Shown piece after piece: positions 32,088 through 43,902 of a DNA stretch of 64,000 nt (position 1 is its first letter; each line of letters starts with the position of its first letter). This DNA comes from Annona cherimola (taxonomy: Eukaryota > Streptophyta > Magnoliopsida > Magnoliales > Annonaceae): contig CM059972.1 of NCBI GenBank assembly GCA_030490835.1, positions 49,145,452 to 49,209,451 on the forward strand, in the 5' to 3' direction. A model generated the notes under the pieces. That model was not told the DNA's origin. It saw only the letters and a list, made by a program, of their open reading frames with translations, and made no database searches. A program made the translations under genes and the position numbers.

Positions 32088-33516
32088 CCACCACTGGTTG
32101 GGGTTGTGGCTTCTCTTCTTGCTTCTATTCCTGCTCAGCCTCCTTTTCAGTATCAATTTGAGGTGGTTGAGATGGGTCGAGATGCTTTCCACTCCGCAAG
32201 GTAACTTCCTGCACTTGTTCTCTAGGGTATACTTCAGGTTAGCTAAGGAGTTTGCCTTGGTCTCTATGGGATGAGGTAGTGACATGTTGGGTAATTTGAT
32301 TTTCAAACAGTTTAATATAGGTTTTCATTTGGCTCATTTCTTCAAGTAGTTTGTCAATAAAGGGATCAGAGGATTGTTCTTGAGGTGGTGCAGATAGCTC
32401 GAGTTGAGTTTGGTATGAGGGACGGTTCAGTTGTCTTCTTAAGAAACCAGGTGGCATATTATTTTGAGCATAGTTTTGGGTGTTTGACTGATTTGCCCAA
32501 GAGAAATTGGGATAGTTCCTCCATCTAGGGTTGTAAGTATTTGAGTAAGGGTTACCATAAGTGCGAGTATCATACTCGTTATTGAATGCATTGGCCTGCT
32601 TGCTTCTGATGTCTTGGATTGCAAAACTACACTCAGATGTATAGTGTGAAGATCCACAGATCTCTCATGAAATTTGTCAAGAAGAAGATGCATTTCAGTC
32701 CGTGGATTCCTACTTCTTTTGTTGCAAAAGTTGATCAAGTTTAGCATGAAGAGAATTTATGGATTCGATATCATATACATTACCTCGCCGAGAGGGTCCT
32801 TGGGTGTTGCCGTATAGAGAATCATAAAGAGTTAAGTCATCAAGGAGTTCGAGAGGCTCCTCGTTAGTGAGTCGCATGAATCAGCCACGAGTGGCTGAAT
32901 TGACGACGCTTCAACTAGGTCTATCGAGTCCATTGAAGAAATTTTCAATAATGTCACCCTACGAGATGCCATGATGTGGACACTTGCACTGCAAATCTTT
33001 CATTCTCTCCCACGCATCATATAGAGTTTCGCCATCTTTTTGGACGAACTGATTGATTTCGTCCTTGATTTTCCTAGTTTTAATGGGTGGAAAGAATTTT
33101 GCCAGGAAAGCAGTAGAGAGCTCATCCCATGTATTAAAGTTGCCGGGTGGCATAGAATAGAACCACTCGCTTGCTTTGTCACGAAGAGAAAATGGGAAAA
33201 GTTGAAGGCAGATTACGTCGCATGGGATATTTTGTACCCTGGTTGTGTTGCACAGCTGCAGGAACTTATTGATGTGTACTGTCGGGTTTTCAGAGTGTAG
33301 TCCTGCAAATTGGTCTTGTTGAACCATCCGGATAAGCCCGGGATTGAGTTCAAAGTTTCTTGCAACAATTTCTAGTTCCACTATGCATAATTGAAATCCT
33401 TAAGAGTTCGGGCGGTTCCAATCGCTAAGAGTTACCCTTCTCGAAGGAGCGTTGTTCTCAGCTTGGCCTTCCTCCTTCTCTTGATGTGGCGAGTTTAGAT
33501 TATTGTGTTCTACCAT
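32088..33516 (-). pseudogene. Gypsy element G gag
   Basis: Minus-strand Gag starting at an ATG complementary to 33514-33516 (MVEHNNLNSPHQ). The capsid fold shows NPGLIRMVQQDQFAGL, PCDVICLQLFPFSLRDKASE, NTWDELSTAFLAKFFPP and ETLYDAWERMKDL. A decayed zinc knuckle (EICGSSHYTSEC, about 32625-32665) lacks its first Cys, which is a TGA. After it come YNPRWRNYPNFSWANQ, a coiled segment LLEEMSQMKTYIKLFENQ and VQEVTLRSGK, and the frame reaches E2 at 32083. The continuation lies at 10650. Stops occur near 33400, 32957, 32915, 32690 and 32240. The sequence is clearly diverged from E1/E2 Gag, so G is a separate family. Confidence 0.9.
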
Positions 33517-33602
33517 GGTGTCTTGAGAATATTGCTACTGCTTGTAGTCATGAACTCTTCGCCTAAAAGAATGTTCAATCTTAGGGTCAGTAACAAAGAG
33601 TT

Positions 33603-36600
33603 TGTGGCACCCCCAACCTGAGCGTCACAGCCTGAGCCTTACCTCAGAATCGTTATTGACCGGTAAACATGATCAGGATTGTTGCCCTGTCACACAGCGG
33701 GATTTAATGGATATTTATCTAATTAACAGTCCTTCCTTAATAATTAATTATACTATTTTTCCTAAAGTGTCCATTTAAGCTATCTTTGCCCTAATATTCA
33801 CATTTCATCTCAGATATAATCTTAAAAATTTATAACATATTCATCATCCATTGTCACATTTATATAAAATACAAGGCATATCATAGATCACATATGATCA
33901 TAAAGACATCAAATTCTAAGTCATATTACATCCATTTGCCATAAACGGCACATAGTAAAATTCATTAAATTTTTTGTTCTTCCATGCTCAACTCATGCTC
34001 CTTTGACATCTTCGTTCCTTCACCTGTCTATGGGTTTGAAAAACAAAACGTGAGTTGAAAACTCAATTAGCAAGCTATATCTTTTTGAGGCAAATCATTT
34101 CAAAGGCAACATTATTCAAAAGCAATTCTCTCTATTCGGTAGGAGACACTTAACAAGAGATCAACTACCTGCGGAGCAGAAATCATTTCATAAACCTTTC
34201 ATAAACATGGGATGTGCAAATGCATCATTTCCATTCATGACCTTATCCTGCATGTGAGGGTACGCTATCTCGGGGAACATTCTTTCATGACATGATCCTT
34301 TCCATCCTTGGCGCCGGACCTTCCGACTTGGCAACGTCAAGGGGGACTCCTTGTCCACTTACTACCTCAACTAGCCTGCTTGATTTCCATTCCATGCATG
34401 ACTTTTAGTAACCCCGACATTATATACCTCTTACACATGGAACTTGTCATTCTCATGTAGAGAATTCTTTACACCATCCCTTTTAAATATTGTTTCAAAG
34501 AAACATCGTATAAATCCATATTTCATCATTTTTCATGAATAATTGCGAAACCGTAAGCAATTCATTATCATAATTAAATTAACATTTTATAACATATTAA
34601 GATAAAGGAATGACCATCCTTAAATACCTTGTAATGAAAACTAAAATCATTTAGAAGATTTGCTTATTTACCTTGGTCACGTGAGCTTTCCGGATCTATC
34701 TTTTCTTTGCCTTTTCCTATACATGTAAGAATAACATAGAATTCATGTAAATTCTATTATCTTGCATTCAACTTAGTTTTCCAACCCATTCTCATACATA
34801 TTTATAACCCACTTGAATTCCAAGTCGGGTATACATTCATAACATACTTGTGCACCAAACCATTCATTACTACACATATTCAATTCCTGTATTTAGGATA
34901 TCATTCATATATATCAAAACACATTCCTTAATCATTAATTACATACCATATGAAGTAATAAACTTCCAACTTGTCATTTTTCACATATTTTTCATAATTC
35001 ACATATTATGCCCATTCTTAAGCACTTAATTAATGTCATAACCTTCATATATCAATCTCAAATATTGGGATTAACTAAACAGAAACATAATCCTCATAAT
35101 CACTTATGACACTTGTTTATATCCCATTGTAATTTAAATTCCATCCCAAAAATCTAGAATTTAACATTTACTTTGATTTATTCCTTAATCTATCCATAAT
35201 ACTGAAATCAGACGCACTCATCTCTCTAATTTTTGAATCATAATCAAATCGAGGAATTTAAATCTAAAATTTATATCATACCTTAATAATTACATTATCT
35301 AACCAAAATAAATATTTCCAGCACAACATATGAAGTATTGATATTTATTTTGGTATTTTTACTCTGTTAGACAGAAACGTCAATTTTCATACAGCTCTAA
35401 TCACGTTAATTATTAGGTATATTTATACCTTTCGAAAACTAATTTTTATTTTTATCAAGTGTTACTCATGATGTCTTCTACATCATATAAAATTTCAGCT
35501 CAAAATACCTTGTGTAAAAATTATTAAAAATCATTTGGTGCAGCTGATCCTGACACTCGTTCAACCCTGTTTAGGTTGATCTTCTTGGATTTTTAATTTC
35601 CAACATACTTACCCTTTTGAAATGAAATTGGGTCATTCCTTAATCACCCTATCATGAGTTCTCAAACACATTTTCATGCTAAAAATCGTTCATTTTCTAT
35701 TTTGTTCATATTTTGGATTTTTATCTCATTTTTTCTAGGTTTTGCTCCCATATTTGCATCTAATTTCAATAGATATGCAAAAACCTTTAATCATTTGTTC
35801 TTAATTCTTATACCCAACATATATAATCCAGTAAATTGTGATTCATAATCTGATCACGATATCCAATCCAAACAGCAACTTATTTTGTGAATTTAAGAAA
35901 ATTCAAGAGAGACTTACTTGAAATTGAATCGAACTTGAACTCAATTTGAGTTGCTTGATTTCTCTTCTTTCTTCCCTTTTTTCCTTCTCTTTTTCTCCTC
36001 TTTTCTTTCTTTCCTTGCTGCTGGAAAAGTTGGAACGTGCTTGCTAGAATTTTAGGGGGTTTGCCCCTTTTGATTTTTCTCTCTCATCCCTTTACATCAT
36101 ATGGATGTGCATACCTTAGCTATGAGCTGAATTTTTCAACTTTGTGGGCCCCATTTGCCACATCATTTAGCAGCTAATTAAAGCATATTTATCCTCTTTT
36201 TCTGACATGGCAAAATATGGTCCAAGTATATTAGATAATTATCTAAATAAAATCCATTAAAATCCATGTTATTAAGGAGCCCCAAATCTGTCCCCTTTCA
36301 ACGTCCACTTTGCAGCAGCTTTTGCCATTTTTTTCACAACGAATTTAACTTTAATTTATGAGTATTTAATCACCCTAGCTAATAGCCTACTTAGGAGACC
36401 ATTTAGCATATTTAAAAAAAATCATAAAAATCAAATCTTAGGCATAAATGTCCACATCTCCTGCTGTCCACTTGTTGTCCATTTAATGTCCATGAATTCA
36501 ACGTCCATATCAGCAGCTCCGTTTTGCAATTTTTCCACAAAATTGCAACTTTAATTAATGGACAATTAATCACCCTAGCTAGGAACTCATTTAGGGGTCA

Positions 36601-37643
36601 ATTTATATATTAAAAAAATCATAAAAAAATCCAAAAAGCAGCTTGTACGTGCACCACTTTTGGACCCTACCTTGCTGTCCATTTAATTAACGTCACATAT
36701 GCTTTGGATTTTTGGTATTTTGTGCCACAAAATCTGTCCCAAATCAAGGCCATTAACCATCCTTGTCATGTAGCTCATTTAAATGCATTTTTTGCATTTT
36801 TTAAAAATCAAAATTTTCATGTAAACAACCCTTTCACGTCCATGTGTGGGCCACCTTTTCAAGCTCCTTTGAGCTAATCCATTAGCCATTAAATCATGCC
36901 ATTAATCACTTGATTTATCATGTATTTTTTCACTTTAAATAATTCATAAAATTCATGTGTAATTATGTCCTTTTGATACCTCATTAATGCCATTAAAATA
37001 TAACTAATTACCTTACTTTAACATTAATACAAACTTACTTTATGGTGCACAAAAGTCAATAATATACACCCATTTTCATGAAACCAATATCCCATCATCA
37101 TTAGTTTGATCAAATCATTTCATAACCTTGATCTCATAATTTTAACCGTCCATTTCAAATTTCGTCTTAATCCGACTTTTCTAGCTTAAGTTATGATCGT
37201 TTGAAGTTATCTCTGAATTTTGGACGGTGATGATCAATTATCATCAAAATTTTCATAATCTAACTTTCCCATGTGATTAAGCATGAAATTATGTGCTTCA
37301 ATCTCAATTTTCATATTAATCCGCCTTATGGACTTCAAGTTATGAATTTTTCAACATTTTCTAACTTGGCTCTATAATTAGCCTCATAATTTCCATTAAT
37401 CACATTATGAAAATTAATTAATTTCTCATGGCACACTAATACTTTTTTTAATCCTCATTAGGCCACTTTAATCACATTGGCCCATTTCGACTTAGAATGA
37501 TTGATTTTTATCATCATTCATAACCTCTGACCTAATTGCCATAAATCATCAATATTGCACATAAATCATTTATAGTTTAATCAAATCATACTTGAATCAT
37601 ACAAATGCATGTATATAAATCCTATATAGGTTAGGGTTTCACA
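33603..37643 (-). mobile_element. T3: solo LTR of the Del/Tekay-like family (4.04 kb)
   Basis: Sense orientation TGTGAAACCCTAACC...GGGGGTGCCACA, with perfect GAGTT duplications (33598-33602, 37644-37648). No internal sequence is attached. The GC-rich block is at about 34250-34375. The segment 35440-35640 is homologous in inverse orientation to 56570-56790 of T8, so these two share a subfamily. It sits between the primer site and gag of G. No genes are seen inside. Confidence 0.93.
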
Positions 37644-37648
37644 GAGTT

Positions 37649-37902
37649 TTTCAGCTAGTTGTTTTGCAAAGCTTCAAGTATGTGGGTGCTTACAAAGATT
37701 AACTAGCTAATTCAGAAAAGATAAAAACAAATAAGAACGAGAGATAAAAAAGAAAATAAAATAAAATAAAAATAAAAATAGATAGATACAAAAGACGGAA
37801 TGTAGAAAGAGAAAAAAATAGACAAAAAAATAGAGAAAGCAAAAAATGAAGAAAAAGAAACAAAGAAAGTATCTAAAAATAAAATTTAAAGTAACACCGA
37901 AT
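37649..37902 (-). other. G untranslated leader, A-rich on the plus strand
   Basis: Leader between the primer site and gag of G, cut by T3. It holds a low-complexity run of AAAATA and GAAA units at 37720-37870. No coding signal. Confidence 0.6.
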
Positions 37903-37920
37903 TCTCTGGCAACGGCGCTA
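37903..37920 (-). other. G primer-binding site (tRNA-Asp type)
   Basis: On the minus strand TAGCGCCGTTGCCAGAGA, matching the tRNA-Asp-type primer site with a G to A change at position 2. It fixes the orientation of G and the inner edge of its 5' LTR. Confidence 0.82.
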
Positions 37921-37927
37921 AAATACT

Positions 37928-39820
37928 TGTTCACAATCTCACCGCAAGTGCACGGGTCATATATTGTAGTATATAAATTATCGATCTACAGGGAATTCAG
38001 GACTATAAACTTTTCTTTTGAATGCTTTCACGTCGGATATAAAATGGGATAGATAAGTGGGAAGAGAATATAGTAAATAAAATAGAAAAGAAATAGAAAA
38101 ATGGGAAGAGAAAATAAAAGTGAAAACTAGAACGAGTAGAGAACAAAAGTGCAAGTACCTAGGGTCTAGGATTTCACATGCATCTTTTGCAACGGGTAAT
38201 GGTATAATTATTTAATTTGGATATTATTTGTTAAAGGAGAACAAACCCTAATTTATCCTTGAACCTTCTCTCAAAACCTACAAGGCGTACCCTAATTTTT
38301 TTAACCACCTAGTCTCAGGGGATTAAGTTAATTAGAATCCATTAAGTTCTATGGTTTGTTCATGGAATTCCTTAAGGTCATCATGCCTATTCTCATGGTC
38401 TTAGACATCTAGGTTTAATATCTTGATTATCGTATATTAGGTTTCCACCTCTCAGTTTCATCGCGTAATATATGGAATCATGTCAAAGTACGAGCCTATG
38501 TACAAAGTAAGCATATAAATCATAAGATATTAAATTAACAACAATATCTGTCATAAATAAATTAAAAACCCACAACACGCTACATTGTACGCATGCTACA
38601 TCCTAAACCCTAGATTTAGGGTTTAGCCAAGCATGTTTAAGTCCAAAATAAAATTAGAATCAAAATCCATCTTAAACAAGACAATTAAAATTAAAGAGGG
38701 AAAAGATAGGAAGGGTTATTGATTCGAAGATCCCGATGGTGTGTCAGCCGCTCCACGCAACTCGCCGGTCTGCCTCTTCCCCGTGCTTTCCTCCTCCTTG
38801 CCCTCTCTCTCTCCCCGCTTCTTTCTCTCTCTCCCAAATTTCTGTGTCTGGAATTTCTCTGGAATTTTTTTCTATTTCCTGCTGCCCGTCCTACCTATTT
38901 TATAATACCAAAAAAATTTGCACAAACAGGGTTTGTGTAAGGTAGGTAGGCCCCATGAAACGCAATTCAGAATTGCATTGTGCATGATGCTGCGCATATG
39001 CTGGTGGCCCCCACAGTTACATTGGACGATCTGGAGCTTTAATAATGGCTTAGAGGTTTGAACGGATGGATGGTTATAACAGCAGACACAACATCAATTG
39101 CCGCAATTTGAATTCCGTTGGTTGTGCAAATCAACAGCTTGAAATTATGGACGATAAAAGAATCTGAAATAGATGGCTACGCGGTTCAGATCTGGCTGCT
39201 GGACACCACATGGATGATTGTTTTGGCCATTGATTAAATGATTGGGCAGTGGACAGCTGAGCAGATGGACGGCTCTGAACAGCAAACATGGGTGATGCAA
39301 AAAAAATCTGGATTGTTGGACAGTTTGGATTTTTCTGCCTTCAAGGATCATGATCTACATATGATTTTTGGATGCCCTGAATTAAATTGCACGGAAATTC
39401 TGGACGGTGCATATCATGGGCATGAATTATATGGACAGTTTGCTGGATGCTTTAGACGGTTGGGATTAATTGAATGGGAAAGGACGGCTGGATGAGATGT
39501 ATGGCTGATTTCTGGCCGTTGATTTTTGGTGGCCACACATGCAATTTGCAAATCTACAAAAAAAATATTTAAATCATAAAGTCATTAAATTTAATTAATG
39601 GGTTAAAAATTATTTCAAACCCATTTAATTTTATGGCAACAAATAAAGTGTAATTTCAAGCCAAAAGATTGCAAAAAATTATTTAAATAACTTGAAATTA
39701 ATATTTAATACCCAAATGTTGCAAAACCACATTTTAGAGCAAATTTCATACTAAAATCAATTAATTACCCACCAAATTGGTATAAAATGCTCATAAATAT
39801 GTTATTAATTTCCAATTATC
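37928..39820 (-). repeat. G 5' LTR (outer edge uncertain)
   Basis: Inner end is clear: in sense, ...GGTGAGATTGTGAACA followed by the primer site. The nearby CCCGTGCACTTGCGG is common in LTR ends of this lineage. A TATA-like TTATAAAATAGG is at about 38896-38907 (minus). A pyrimidine-rich stretch (plus strand) spans 38740-38890. The outer end could not be fixed; copia fragment C3 starts near 39822 and may cut it. Confidence 0.65.
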
Positions 39821-39821
39821 A

Positions 39822-40712
39822 TGAAGTCACAACCCAAGTCGACTTCACTTGCGACTTTGGTCGAGTTGAGACTAAGTCAACCTCAAAGTGGAACTCGAGA
39901 ATGAAGACTAAAGAGCCGAAGACCAAAGTCGCAACCCATGTTGACTCTGGTCTGCAACTAGGGTGTAGTCGCACATGAAGTCAATTCCAAGCGCTACTTG
40001 AGTCATAAAGGTCAAAAAAATTCACATGTTGACACATTAAATGCATGCCACCTACCTCTAAATGTTCAAATTTTCTCCATCTCTATTTAATTCACGTCAA
40101 ATGAACTAGAGAGGGTTGGCTAGAGCATTGAATGAGTATCCACCTTCCATCCTACAAACACTCAAGTGTTCATTAAAGTGATTTATATGAAGAACTACGC
40201 CATTCATTGCAAGTGCTGAAGCAATCACTTATCAACTTATCCTATACGTTCTTCTCCACACTGATACTTTCCTACACATCTGCAAAGTGTAGATTCTCAT
40301 TTCTATTCATTGTTTTTGCAATTTTACTTGGTTTTGTGTTGAAGACCAAGATTAAGTGAAGTCAAATAGTTTGTGGTTGGAGTGTGACTCGCTACCTACT
40401 TGTGTGAATATTGTAAACACCTTCTTAAGCTAAAATTTTGAAGAGAGAAAGGGCTCTTGGTATAACCGTATTGATTTAGTGGAACTCAAGAGACAATGGT
40501 GTGCTCTTGGAGGAGTAGAATAGGGAGAGTTGTCCCAAACCACTATAATTTCTTATGTTTGATATCATTGCTCTATTTACAATTCCATTCTCAATGTTTT
40601 TCATTCAAGGGGATTTAGTTCACAAGGGGTTACTTCTAATACACCAAAAGAATTTTGAAGAACCCAATTCACCCCTCCCCTCTTAGGTTTGGCCATAAAC
40701 TCTAGACCGACG
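39822..40712 (+). repeat. C3: partial Sirevirus-like LTR
   Basis: Homologous to the 3' part of the C1 and C2 LTRs: CCAAGTCGACTTCACTTGCG at the start, the GAACCCAATTCACCCCTCCC block near 40660, and an end at TCTAGACCGACG (CA to CG). The 5' part is missing. Confidence 0.78.
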
Positions 40713-41715
40713 TGAGGAAGTTGAGAACTTGTAGCTCTTTGTAGTGAAAGTGAGTATCTGTCCTTGAAGATCAGTTAATGCACAATTAATTGCTTGAAAG
40801 TGAGAAGATGAAAGTTCAATAAATATTTTAACTAACCCTCATACTTAAATAGTTGTGGGAGATTTTTGAACATTTAAGTGGGTGGTGAGCATTAAATGCA
40901 CAAACATTCAAATTTTTTTACTATTATGACTCAAGTCACATCCGGAGTCGACTTTGGATGCGACTTCACCCAAGTCGCAGATTGGAGTCTACTTGGAGTG
41001 TGACTTTGGTTATCTATTTTCCTTTGGAGAGCTTTCCTCCTTATTTTGTACTTGAAATTCCATCATGAAGTCAATTTGGTCTAAGACTTGATCTAAGTTG
41101 ACTTGAGTATATTACTTCACTAAACCTTGAAAACTTGGAACTTTCAAACTCCTTCATTTATGCTTTTTCATCTTCAAGTCATGTACTTGGGTCGACTTGG
41201 TCTAGGACTTTACCCAAGTCGCAAGTGTAGCTGACTTGGGTATGCGACTTCACCTCTTGTACTTTATTAGATTTTTCACAAGTATGCTTTAGAAATTCAA
41301 GTCACAAATTAGGGTCGACTTAACACCTGATTTCAACCAAATCACTAAATGGAGTTGACTTCAGATGAGACTTTTTCTGTTCCAACTTGAGTAAGTAAAA
41401 ATATGCAACCCAAAACACTTGCTGAAGTTGAATTGGGATATGACTTCATCTATCTGGACCTCAGATCTTCAACCTGTGCTTAACTTTATCATTGTGAGTC
41501 AATTTTTGGGATCGATTTGGACATCAGCTTGACTGAAGTCAATGATGGGTTTACTTGACAATGTGACTTGAACTATTTTCGCCTTGTTTTAAAAAACTCT
41601 AACTTTAAGCACAAAACCAAACACATTAATACCTTTGACATTCTTAGATTTGGTTGTTAATCTTCAAGACATGGGTGATTTTAGATTTTCAAATTTTCCA
41701 ATTGAGTTCACAACA
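40713..41715 (-). repeat. C4: 5' part of a Sirevirus-like LTR in opposite orientation
   Basis: Minus-strand LTR starting TGTTGTGAACTC at 41715. It carries the same GTCGACTT and GCGACTT motif families at 40930-41540. The 3' half of the LTR is missing; it meets C3 near 40713, so the two partial LTRs face each other by their inner ends. Confidence 0.72.
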
Positions 41716-41760
41716 ATTTCTCCCTTTTTGACAATTGACAAAACTAAGTTTGAAATTTTA
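41716..41760 (-). other. C4 polypurine tract and preceding spacer
   Basis: Minus-strand TTGTCAAAAAGGGAGAAAT touches the C4 LTR start at 41715. It matches the tract TTGACAAAAAGGGGGAGA of C1 and confirms the orientation and Sirevirus type of C4. Confidence 0.78.
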
Positions 41761-43902
41761 CCTTTTCTTTAGTATAATCATTGCTATACACTTGTGACTG
41801 ACATCTTTGTCTTTTATTTTAATAATATTTGTGTTTGATGCTTCTAAGTGTAATCACATTCATTACTTTGCCAAAACTCATAATGATCATTATAGAATTT
41901 TTAAACTTCATAAGGTAATTGTTTAGCTAACAAGAGTCCACTTAATACACAAACATTAGGTGAGCCTTTTCATTTACATACTGTACCATCATTACAAATC
42001 ATATATTTGATGTAAGAAGATGACACAACAAAAGATAAATCATTGCATTTCATTCATTCATAACATGAAGCTTTACAAAAGGATTACAAAAGTTATCAAC
42101 TGATGATCCCAAAATGTTTCAAAAATACCTAATTTGATACCAATATCCTAAAAATGCAAAATGTTCATTTCACTCAACCCCATTTTGTTAATCTTAAAAG
42201 AGGGATCATAGGAGGTTGAATGGAATGAAGGACTTGTGAAATGCAAACTGAGAGGTAAGATAGGATGACTAGAAACTCAACCTTTCCTCGCTCAAGTGAT
42301 AAATCAAACCACCTTATAAGATAACTCCCATTCAAGTAATGGCAAATGCATATAATAATGACAAGCAAATTATTAAGCAATTAATTCATTCCAATCACTT
42401 GTCAATCCCCGCAGCAATGGTTGTAGAGATTACCCTTACAATGTGCCATCACAAATTTTTGAAATTCAGCAGATTCAGCAAGGAGGAGAGGCTAGTGCCA
42501 CGGCTTGGAGTGGCCGGTCCCTTGGTACCACCATAGCTGTCCATGAAAAAGAGATGGTAGATGGAGGAAAACATGGTGAAGAAGGGGAGGAGAATGGAAA
42601 AAATAGAAAGAATAAGGGGTGGGGGAGATAGGGGAATGGAAATGGGAGGAGAATTGAGGGGAGAGAGAGAAAATGGAAAGAAGATGAAGATGAAAGAGAG
42701 ATTACAAGGAAGTTAATGAAGGGAGATGGAGTAGGGAAAGAAGAAGAACTAAAATGAATAAGAAGAGTTTGGATGTGAATAATAAGGAAGAGAGGACGTC
42801 AAGAAGGAAGAAAGAAGAGAGGAAGGAAGAAGATAAGAAGCGATTTAAAAATTTAGTGAAGGAAAGGAAATGGGGCAAAGTTGTTAAGAAGATTGGATTA
42901 AAGGAAAAATGAGAAGGAAGTTATTGAAATAGGTTGAGAAGAATATGGAATGTTAAGGAGAAGATGGGATAAAAGAAAGAGAGGTAGAGTAGGAAAATAA
43001 GCAAAAAGAAGAAAAGGAAGAAAGATAGAAATAGAGAAGAGAAAAGTAATTGCGGTTAGAAAATAAATGAAAAAGAAAACCAATGAAGAGAATTAGTAGT
43101 GTGGGTGGCACTACAACATTGATGGTGATCTTGCGGCGCTGTAATGATATATATATTTTTATAACTTTTTGTTGTTGGGGTGCCACTGCCCTATCTCCAA
43201 ATGCTGCAAGTTACTAACTTGTAGAAATTTGGCACTGCGCTAACTCTTTGACTTCAAATTGCTGCACTATTGATCCTTTGCAAAAATGTGGCACCAGGGC
43301 TTCAAAATTTTAGGCCAGAGCCCTATATTGACTATCTTGAAACCCGTCGAATGTCCTTAAAGAACATAGATACTCTTTCCATGAATTGAAAACTTCAAAG
43401 TATGTCAATATTCTTCAATTTTGGTCGTGTTTATCTACATTATTTTGCACTTGAAAGGTGAATGACCTTGAACTTCATCATAATGGATGTCCAATTGAAG
43501 CACCAAAAGCCACTCAACCAATGTTATAATGGCAAATTAAAGACCTTAATTGAATGTTGGATTGCTAAGTCCAAGTTTGGACTCTCTAACACATATAAGC
43601 TCTCAAAATGTAATCTTCTTGATAATTCTCTTTTCAAACATCAAGATTCAACCTATAATCACCCGGTTCTTCAACATTTTAGAAGTGGGAGAGCTTAAAC
43701 TCAATTTACGATGACTTTTACTGCTTACTTGCACTACACTTGCTGAAACAATGCTTGAGCTTAAGTGGTGTAGAGACTCATGATTGCATGATTTTGCAAC
43801 TTCCAAATTCAATGGAAATACAACAATTTGAACCAATTTTGAGCTTGTTCTTCAATAATTAAGGAGTTGATGAACACCAAATTGATGATCTCTTGCTCTA
43901 AC
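41761..43902. other. Unassigned region with a long purine-rich tract
   Basis: No gene, LTR end or known motif could be assigned. It may include the 3' internal spacer of C4 near its left end. From about 42540 to 43080 the plus strand is dominated by A and G (runs of GAAGAGAGGAAGGAAGAAG type). Short open frames here look like by-products of that composition. The last bases CTAAC (43898-43902) precede LTR T4. Confidence 0.4.

Larger units (their letters stand above)
5844..39820 (-). mobile_element. G: minus-strand gag-protease-only Ty3/gypsy element hosting T1, E2/E1/T2 and T3
   Basis: After removing inserts the order on the minus strand is LTR, tRNA-Asp PBS, leader, gag, protease, basic tail, post-coding box. 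Reading across both insertion points is consistent: VVEK then LYVPPPP over E2, and KLFISVD then EEDHQIPIILGRP over T1. The 3' LTR is not seen; C2 abuts at 5843. Confidence 0.85.

Noticed and set aside
37707..37934. Minus-strand Phe/Tyr-rich frame that looks like a membrane protein
   Set aside because: Arises from A-rich low-complexity leader of element G on the plus strand.
38719..38945. Two overlapping Ser/Leu/Pro-rich frames like a signal peptide
   Set aside because: They sit inside the G LTR in a pyrimidine-rich tract, in two frames at once, with no matching gene structure.
39561..39821. Exact outer end of the G LTR at a TGATAATTGG on the minus strand near 39,820
   Set aside because: Fits a TG start but no target duplication or second LTR is available to confirm it; kept only as an approximate boundary.
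42339..42631. Plus-strand open frames as a possible host exon
   Set aside because: No recognisable domain, no splice context that could be trusted, and the frame continues into low-complexity purine sequence.
42898..43186. Minus-strand hydrophobic frames resembling membrane segments
   Set aside because: Direct translation of the pyrimidine strand of the purine-rich tract; no other coding signal.
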